Part shown: piece after piece, positions 57,168 to 64,000 of the stretch
Numbering within the stretch: the stretch's first letter is position 1
Layout: every line of letters begins with the position of its first letter
Assembly: GCA_036186865.1 (NCBI GenBank)
Contig: AP025069.1
Span: 20,486,805-20,550,804 of the forward strand
From: Eustoma russellianum
Taxonomy: Eukaryota; Streptophyta; Magnoliopsida; Gentianales; Gentianaceae
Direction: 5' to 3'
DNA: 64,000 nucleotides
The notes under the pieces: generated by a model
Seen by the model: only the letters and a program-made list of their open reading frames with translations
What the model was told of the DNA's origin: nothing
Databases searched by the model: none
Position numbers and translations under genes: made by a program

Positions 57168-58588
57168 TGTTATGTTCATGGAGAACACTCTAGAGGGGGA
57201 GTGAATAGAGTATGATAATTTTTTGGGATTTTTCCGATTTAGCTCACTCAAACTCAAAATACTAACCATAATAAGAAAGAAGAAGATGAGAGATAGTGAA
57301 TGAAGCCAAATAATTTATAATGGTTAGAATCTTCTTGATTCTACTCCAATACCCATTTGTTTCCAAAGTTGAGTTTCAACTACTTTCTTATTACCTTTAA
57401 CATAGAACAAGAACTACAACAACAATTACTACAAGAACCATTGCAACAATAACTTGTTCAACAACTATTGCAATAACTTGTGCAACAACAACTCCTACAA
57501 CAACTACTAGCAAGAGCCTTAGAGATTTTCTACTTACTTCTTCACAACTTCAACAAGGTTCTACGTCAGAAGAGTTACCAAATAGGTTTTGGGAGAAGAA
57601 GTGGAGAGACACTTTCAAAACAAGTCTAAATTACAAGCAAGAGGTCAAATATGTTTTGTTTTTCTTGGGTTAGACTTCAGTAATTCATAATAAAACAATA
57701 AAAAAAAAGCAACAAGAGCTTAATTAGCGTGAAATACTTTCGCACTTTGAGATCTTTTTGAGATCAAAGGGGGATGGAGTTTGAAGAATATGAAAGTGTG
57801 TAATTGCCTCCTTAAAGCTTTTTGTATATATAGAGGTCTTCAATTTTGTTTTCTAGTCTTCCCCCTTTCGCTTGCTTCATAAATTGTTCTTCCACATTCA
57901 ACTTTTCTCTAAGAAACCTTTTCTCAATTGTAGAGCAAGATTTGCAGCCTAGATGTTTGTACGAATGTAAAAACACTCAAAATAGCATTAAAGACATTGA
58001 TAATAAATGAGCAATCAATTTGAGGTAGATAGGAGAGAGATACATCATTTTATAGTTTAAAAATAGCGTGGCAAAGACTATATTTCAGGACGAACTGAGC
58101 GGCCGAATGACTGAATGTTTGATGACTTTCACCGAACTCACATCTAAGTTTGGCCCTGGGTTCGGTCTCCTCTCCCGAACTCTCTATTTTCTCACCAAAC
58201 TTATACCGAACGTTCGGTTACTTCAAATGACGAACTCGTACTTTTGAGTTTGATCCTGACTTTGATTTCAGCATTTGACTAATTTTGAATTTTTCTAACT
58301 GAACGTTCAGAGATGCCATTTTTGCGTTTGGTGATGTAAGTTACCGGACGCAAATCCTAGGTTCAATGGTGCATTTTGTCACTTGAACAGAAATTTTTAT
58401 GATGGTTTTCTTAATGTTTGGTCAAACCATTTTGGCTTTGGTGTCGTGTATAATGAAGCTCGATGAACGTTTGGTTAAGACTATTTTGAGTTCGGTCTTG
58501 ACTATCCTGAAAACATGACTTTTTTGCAAATTATTCAAAATGCATATATAGCTCATCTAAATCATCAAAACACACTTATAACCTAATA
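57168..58588 (-). repeat. Element I 3' LTR (about 1421 bp)
   Basis: On the minus strand it starts TATTAGGTTATAAG after the tract AAAAGAAGGAGAT (TG probably decayed to TA) and ends GAACATAACA at 57168. It contains an array of GAACGTTC-type palindromes. Confidence 0.65.
58084..58500. repeat. GAACGTTC palindrome array in element I LTR
   Basis: ACCGAACGTTCGGT (58205-58218) and CTGAACGTTCAG (58299-58310) are perfect palindromes differing by a paired change. Related half or imperfect copies (GAACGTTTGG, GAATGTTTGATG, CCGAACTC) are spread around them. Confidence 0.7.
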
Positions 58589-59104
58589 ATCTCCTTCTTT
58601 TCATGATTTGAAACCAAGATTCTATTCGTAAACTTTAAAGGTCATTTTAAAAGCTCTCTACCAATGTGTCAAAATACACTCTTAAATAGAAAAACCCTCC
58701 TTGACTTTATGCTTCGCCCAATACTCAATTTGTCCTCAACTTAAGTCAAAACAAAATATTCATTTAGGCTAAACTATGCTGCATTCTCAAATTTCTCCCA
58801 AAGTTAGCAAACTTCTCCCCAAACATCAAACATCTTTCTCCCTCAAACATCAAACTCACATTACGCATCTTTGCATCTTTCTCCCCCTTTTGAAACATCA
58901 AAAACAGTAAACATACATGTTGTCCAATCAATAGTCAGAAATTGACAATGTAAGGCACATCACAAAGGAAGATAAAGCCATTACATAGTCAAAAACAATA
59001 ATTTTCATGAATTGACATCAGTAACTAATAACTTGAGATTAAACATATATGTAGGGGGACTATGAGCGGGGATGGGGAAATTAAGACTCTTCATCAGAAG
59101 AAAG

Positions 59105-60250
59105 TCAAATTCTAGAGATGGCCATCTTGAGCTTGGACTTTAGCTTTTGTTGCTTCATCTTCTTCACTTGGACTTCGCTGTTAGGTGTGCTGACTTCTTT
59201 TTCAAGTGCATCAACTCGGATTGCTTCCTTCGTGGCTGTTTCGCTCATATCCCCAATATGAAACTTGAGGCTATCTATCTCATCCTTACCATTGAACTCT
59301 TCATCTAAATCTTCAGTCAGTAGAGCCTTTCCCTTATCAGTGTGGGAGGATGGGGCAAGTGCAGGCTTAGACTCAGGCTCAGTGACATGCTCAGGTTCAT
59401 GCACCCCATATGGTACTATCTACTGCAGGCTCTTGACTTGGACCTTGAGTCCTTTCACTCCTTCGCCTGATCTTTTTCATTTGGTTAAAATTCCTAAAGT
59501 CAAACGTGTCTTTTTTAGGAGCCTCGGTGATGTCATGCACATCTATATCCACCCTTTCTATTTTAAGCACATGCTAGATGAGATTGACCAAAAAGAGATC
59601 TTTTGTAGCTTGGGTGGCAGCTTCAATAAACATGGAACCAAAATTCACCGTCTCTTCCTTTACTACGTTATAAGCAATTTAAAAATCTAAGTTACTCAGT
59701 AGCTTGGTAGATTCGCCGCATTGAGGATAGGTGATTATTGTGATGAGGACACGATAAGGTAACGGTACCACATTCAAAGACTTTGATGACAGAAATCTGA
59801 AGAAATTCTTGATCTCATTCTTGGTCATCCCTAACTCTTCCACAACCTACCGAATCATTTCAAAGTTTATCACCCCTTCGCTTGGAGTTCTCAGCCGTGA
59901 GTTTATGCGTCCTATAATCTAATTCATACATACTTTGTGGACAAATGAGTGAATTACGAAAACCTTATTCTCATTCAACTCTATGCACTGATTTGCACAA
60001 AAGTCATCGTATAAAATCTGTAGTGTAGCCACTGCCTCACTATAATATACAGGCTTCTGTGGGCCAAATACATCGAATATTATGTTAACGAATCTTAGTT
60101 GGCCCAGCTCATTAGAAATTTGGAGCTAAGTTCTTCTCGTCTACACCACGACCATTTTAAAATTTTAAAATAGTCGTTCAACAACAACTCAAGCCAGAAT
60201 ATAGTAGAGAATATAAAGGAGAAGAGATGCTGGAGGACTTTGTACCTCAA
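59105..60250 (-). pseudogene. Element I second ORF, heavily decayed
   Basis: The C-terminus is open (59105-59404): an acidic part (HVTEPESKPALAPSSHTDKG) and a Lys-rich heptad-like end (EVQVKKMKQQKLKSKLKMAI), matching in layout the coiled-coil end of the element C second ORF. Upstream text to about 60250 has frequent stops and only faint similarity to the same domain. Confidence 0.5.
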
Positions 60251-60300
60251 GGTGTGTCTTTCATATATGATATGTGGACTCATGGAGTGAAAATAAATTT

Positions 60301-60877
60301 GGACAAACCCTTTGGATATCTATATCTAATCTGATATACATAGTATACAAAAGATATATGTACTTTGGATATCCACATCTAATATAATGTCTATCTCTAC
60401 AATGTATATCAATATCATGTTTATCTTTGAGATTCTAATATATCTATAACAATCTTAAGTATTATGATCGACTATGAAATCAAAAGATATCAATAATTAC
60501 CAACGTAATCTATAGTATCTCGGTGTGTATATATATGTTTTTTGAAAAAAAAAATTGTTGAGAGAATTCAAACTCAAATTTCTGGGATAGGAAAATGTTC
60601 AACTGCTAGACTTAAAGATTTTGCTTTATGTGTATATATAATTGCGTATATATTATGTACACACACATATATAGGTTCAGAGTATAGGTTAAGGGGAGGT
60701 CCGCAAATGATAAAGAGCATATGTTGGATAAAAACTTGGTCGAGGGAAAAAAAGTACATATTCATAATAATTGGTAAGTGTGATACAATGCCTCGTTAAA
60801 ACCTTGCCAAGAAAAACCATATGGGATAAAAAACATGGACGAAGGAAAAAGAGTACAGTGTGCATGTAGTAATCACA
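60301..60877 (-). repeat. Element J LTR-like segment and unassigned AT-rich sequence
   Basis: On the minus strand, TGTGATTACTACATGC starts at 60877 after the purine-rich CAGGGAGAG, as an LTR start would. A word ACTCTTTTTCC-TCGTCCATG is repeated in altered form at about 60750. The other LTR end was not found. Confidence 0.45.
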
Positions 60878-60889
60878 CTCTCCCTGATG

Positions 60890-61876
60890 CTGGCAAGAGA
60901 TCTTTGAGTCGATGCATTCCAATGTTGTAGAACATCTCTTTTAAATGTAGTGCTTTAGTGAACAAGTCAGCAAAATTCTGACTTAATTGAATCTGTTGGA
61001 TATTAATATCACCATTCTTCTCGAGGTCATGAGCGTTGAAGAACTTTGGTGATATATGCTTCGTTCTTCTTTGGTGTAGCCATTTTTAACTTGAACAATA
61101 CATCTACCATTATCCTCAAACAATAATGTTGTTGTCTATGATATGCTGAATCATCGACCTCAAACAAATGTATTCACAACATGCTTCATGCAATGCCAAA
61201 ATCTTATAATGATGAAGAGATGGTTGTTATTGTATGTTTCAGTCATCTCCATAATATGATTGCACCAAATATATCCATTCTGTGGTCTTTCAATATGCGA
61301 GTCAGATAGATAGGCAGCACCATCATAACCCACTAATTGTGGTTCCACCTTCCTTGAGTAGTATAAACACCCCCTATGGTGTTCTAAGAAGATAAAAATG
61401 TGTTCGACATCATTCCAATGTCTTCGTGTTGGTGTTGAGCTATACTTTGCCAATAAATTCGCTGAAAATGCTACATATGGTATCGAAATTCGCAAGATAT
61501 TTAAAGCACCAACAACACTAAGATATGGTACTTCAGGACCTAATAATTCTTTGTTATCTTCTGGTGGTCAAAATGAGTCTTTCGATCGTACCACGCTATG
61601 ACTACTCAAGGCTTGATCTGCAGGTCGAGAGAACATTTGATCTTCTCAAAGTTTTTCATCTCAAGCTCTTTCATACAATTAGAGGTTTTAGTAAGCTCTT
61701 CAGGAGTTCTAACAAGATCAACATGTACATCCTGCCAGATTTTTTTAATCCATACAATGATTTATATAATTTGATTAAGTATAGTTCATTCATCCTTTGA
61801 TTACATGCTGCAGACAATTTAAATCCTTTTGTGATTTATATAAATATCTTCATATTATAATTCACATGAATAAGCG
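60890..61876 (-). pseudogene. Element J: Copia RT end and RNase H remnant
   Basis: On the minus strand: LIKLYKSLYGLKKSGRMYM (RT), then AFSANLLAKYSSTPTRRHWN and a GCLYYSRK/GYDGAAYLSDSH stretch (start of RNase H), HEACCEYICLRSM, HISPKFFNAHDLEKNGDINI and NFADLFTKALHLKEMFYNIG near 60900-60990. Stops and frameshifts throughout. It is cut at 61876 by the LTR of K. Confidence 0.75.
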
Positions 61877-62149
61877 TGTAGCGCCCCGGCCCGATACCGT
61901 CATCGGAACCAGTGCACCCGCCGTAGCCTACTATGAGAACTACGAAGCGTCAAGCAGATCAAGCGTACATCCTTCATAATGTAAGATAAAAACCAGCGGA
62001 AACGTCATAAAATTTAAACCTTCGTCGTCATTTAAAACATCCATAAAATGCAGCGGAATTAAAAGATGTTTGTTCCTCTTGCCAACATAAGTTTTAGATC
62101 AACATAACAACAAATGAGTTTTCCAAACTGAAATAAAGTAGTCCAGCAT

Positions 62150-62229
62150 CTATCTATTCCCAGGTTCATCATCCCATTGAGCCCACTCGCCGTCGTCTTC
62201 AACAAATATCAACTCATATTTAGACTCAC
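62150..62229 (-). other. Exon-like coding segment in LTR, element K
   Basis: After CTCCTTTTCAG on the minus strand: GESKYELIFVEDDGEWAQWD then D-E-P-G-N-R and TAG. EDDGEW is identical to A and B although the flanking LTR sequence is strongly diverged. A TTAGCG/CGCTAGC stem lies just upstream, as in A and B. Confidence 0.55.
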
Positions 62230-62639
62230 CTGAAAAGGAGCAGAGTAATTGTTCTTAGCGAAATTATCGCTAGCAAGTAACCCGTCTATACACCTTACGG
62301 AATCACACACGACGAGTCACCAGTGTATAAAACATTGCCCAAAAATAAGGTGCTCGGGTTAGCAAATAGCATCTTAATAAGAATTCCTCAAAGCAGATAA
62401 AGCACATATATGTACACAGATATGAGAACCAACATGTATTAAAACAACGTATCACCTAGCAAGTCATAAACTAGTCACGTTTCTTGCATGTCAATTCTTA
62501 TGCTCCGTGTATCATGATGCATGTACTTCTTTAAAATCACACACAACACCCATGCATATGTCTTCTTTCATAAACATGTCATGCATGTCATTTCACAAAA
62601 CATTTCATCACTTTACATATCATATTCTTCGCGTAGCAG

Positions 62640-63022
62640 AACTTTATACCCTGTGGGTGATCAGTCCACAGCAAACATAACTTTATACCCCGTGCTGAAA
62701 GGTCCACGGCCCCATAACATATACCTTTATACTCCGTGCTGAAAGGTCCACGGCCCCATTACATATATCATATATCCGTGCTGAAAGGTCCACGACCCCA
62801 TTACATATATCATATATCCGTGCTGAAAGGTCCACGGCCCCATAAAATAACTTTATTTTCCGTGCTGATAGGTCCACGGCCCCATAAAATAACTTTATTT
62901 TCCGTGCTGATAGGTCCACGGCCCCATAAAATACTTTATACCCTGCTGTTGATTCACAGATCACGCTTTTATACCCTGCTTTCGCAGGCGTGACTTTTAT
63001 ACCCTGCGATCAACCAGCAGCC
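62640..63022 (-). repeat. Tandem hairpin array, element K LTR (about 10 units)
   Basis: Units of about 50 bp: stem CCGTG-ctgaaaggtc-CACGG (four to six copies), TGTGG/CCACA, CCTGC-tttc-GCAGG and TGC/GCA variants. Most are preceded on the plus strand by CTTTATACC or decayed TTTATTTTC. On the minus strand each hairpin is therefore followed by GGTATAAAG, as in element A. Confidence 0.82.
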
Positions 63023-63743
63023 ATCTTGTCTTTCGAAAACTTCAAACTTTTCTTGTAAACACATGTTCTTTCGCAAAACAATTCTCAAATCAAATGCAAG
63101 TGCCCATGTCATGATGCAGAATGCTCATGTAACATCATATCAAACGTGTAAACATGCACACACACTTTACATATCAAGTACAAAGTCCTGAACCCCTATC
63201 ACATTCTGCTCGTATCATTTCATGTCCCTTCGTATTACGAAATCATCTCGAGTTCACACTTAACCTTGCTTGTTCATACTTCCTCAAACACACCCTTTTC
63301 TTACCATTTTGTGCTCTTTCATATTACTAACTCACTTTGGATTGATACCTAACTTTACTCATTCACACTTAACGTTTACTACTCAAATACACCTCATTCA
63401 TACCACTTCATGCCCTTTCGTATCACGAATCCACTTCGAATTCATACTTAACCCTACTCATTCACACTTAATGTTTACGACTCTAGCACACTTTCAAAAC
63501 ACTTTGTAATTTATGAGCAATGGAAGATAATAAAGGTATCTCACACACACATCTTACATATCAAGTATACGGTCTTGCACCTCAAACACTCCCTGTTTGT
63601 ATCTTTCCAAATCCGTTCGTCTCACTAATTCGCTTGGGATTCAATCTTATTCTTTCTTAGTCAATCTTACCATCTATTCCTCAGTTACACCTCAAATACC
63701 TTTGCAGTTTATGTTCAAAGGAAGTGTATAAAGTTGCCACACT

Positions 63744-64000
63744 TACATAGGGCACCTAAAGGGTCAAAAAGACTTCCAGTATACTTGGAACGCCACATGA
63801 GGCGCCTAAAGTGACATAGAGCGCCTATACTAGGCGTTCGAAGTGTTCGGGGATGTGCCGTAGACATTGAACGCCTACATGAAGTGCCTAATGTGACATT
63901 GAACACTACATTAGGCGCCTAATGTGACATAGAGCGCCTAATGTAGGTGTTTGAAGTGTTCGGGGATGATTCAGGACACATTGAACGCTACATTAGGCGC
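63744..64000. repeat. Palindrome array, element K LTR
   Basis: ACATTAGGCGCCTAATGT (63908-63925) is a perfect 18-nt palindrome; related units ACATAGAGCGCCTA and ACATTGAACGCCTACAT surround it, separated by GAAGTGTTCGGGGATG. The array runs off the window edge. Confidence 0.85.

Larger units (their letters stand above)
57168..60300 (-). mobile_element. Element I: SIRE-like Copia element, 3' LTR and second ORF only
   Basis: Minus strand: decayed second ORF, polypurine tract and 3' LTR. The LTR end TCCCCCTCTAGAGTGTTCTC resembles that of element C. Pol is not seen next to it; J begins instead. Confidence 0.65.
61877..64000 (-). mobile_element. Element K: Tekay-type Gypsy 3' LTR, continues beyond the window
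   Basis: On the minus strand the LTR ends GGGGCGCTACA at 61877, as in A and B. It shares with them the hairpin plus exon-like region and a CTTTATACCC (GGGTATAAAG) array. The five bases beside it are AAGCG. No coding part is inside the window. The stretch 63023-63740 between arrays shows repeated CACTTAAC and TCACGAATCCACTTCG-like words but no gene. Confidence 0.82.

Noticed and set aside
62683..62964. Repeated 93-codon ORF in K
   Set aside because: It is the hairpin array read as protein; the repeats are explained by the stem units.

Overview
The window is plant nuclear DNA, most likely from a eudicot. It is almost entirely nested LTR retrotransposons plus a few non-LTR (LINE) remnants. I found no intact host gene, rRNA, tRNA or CRISPR array. 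Evidence for a plant is the tRNA-iMet type primer sites (TGGTATCAGAGC), Tekay-like chromoviruses with a chromodomain-like end, SIRE-like and Tork-like Copia elements, plant L1-type LINE reverse transcriptase, and polypurine tracts beside long TG...CA LTRs. I call the elements A to K.

Layout. A (1-5945 and 16106-16956, +) is a decayed Tekay-like Ty3/Gypsy element; its 3' LTR is cut by B (5946-16100, -), a complete 10.2 kb relative with two 2617 bp LTRs and the target duplication AGAGC. A LINE fragment (16957-17300, -) and an unassigned stretch follow. C (18421-24193, +) is a 5'-truncated SIRE-like Copia element with an extra ORF after pol. D (24200-25922 and 36605-about 37600, +) is an L1-type LINE split by E (25928-36604, +), a SIRE-like Copia element that has lost its reverse transcriptase. 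F (37863-43360, +) is a decayed Copia element. G (43851-51195, +) is a third Tekay-like Gypsy element, fused at 51195/51196 to H (51196-54108, -), a Tork-like Copia element with one open 708-codon gag-protease-integrase frame. After a mixed region with an LTR-like block (54610-55617) and a LINE tail (56510-57167, -) come I (57168-60300, -, SIRE-like), J (60301-61876, -, Copia remnant) and K (61877 to the window end, -, Gypsy LTR).

Most reading frames carry stops and frameshifts, so this is relic heterochromatin-like sequence rather than active genes. The unexpected signal is in the non-coding parts. (1) 18-nt perfect palindromes of the form ACAT-N10-ATGT form arrays in LTRs, and the same family-specific palindrome occurs in unrelated Gypsy and Copia LTRs. 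(2) The Gypsy LTRs A, B, G and K carry tandem hairpins whose stems change in a compensatory way; in A and K the units carry GGTATAAAG-like boxes. (3) The same four LTRs carry a short exon-like segment, after a splice-acceptor-like sequence, whose encoded acidic peptide is conserved. (4) A and B have a GT-AG intron exactly between gag and protease with an in-frame stop just inside it, a layout that could set the Gag to Gag-Pol ratio by splicing; A has a second intron in RNase H that G lacks.
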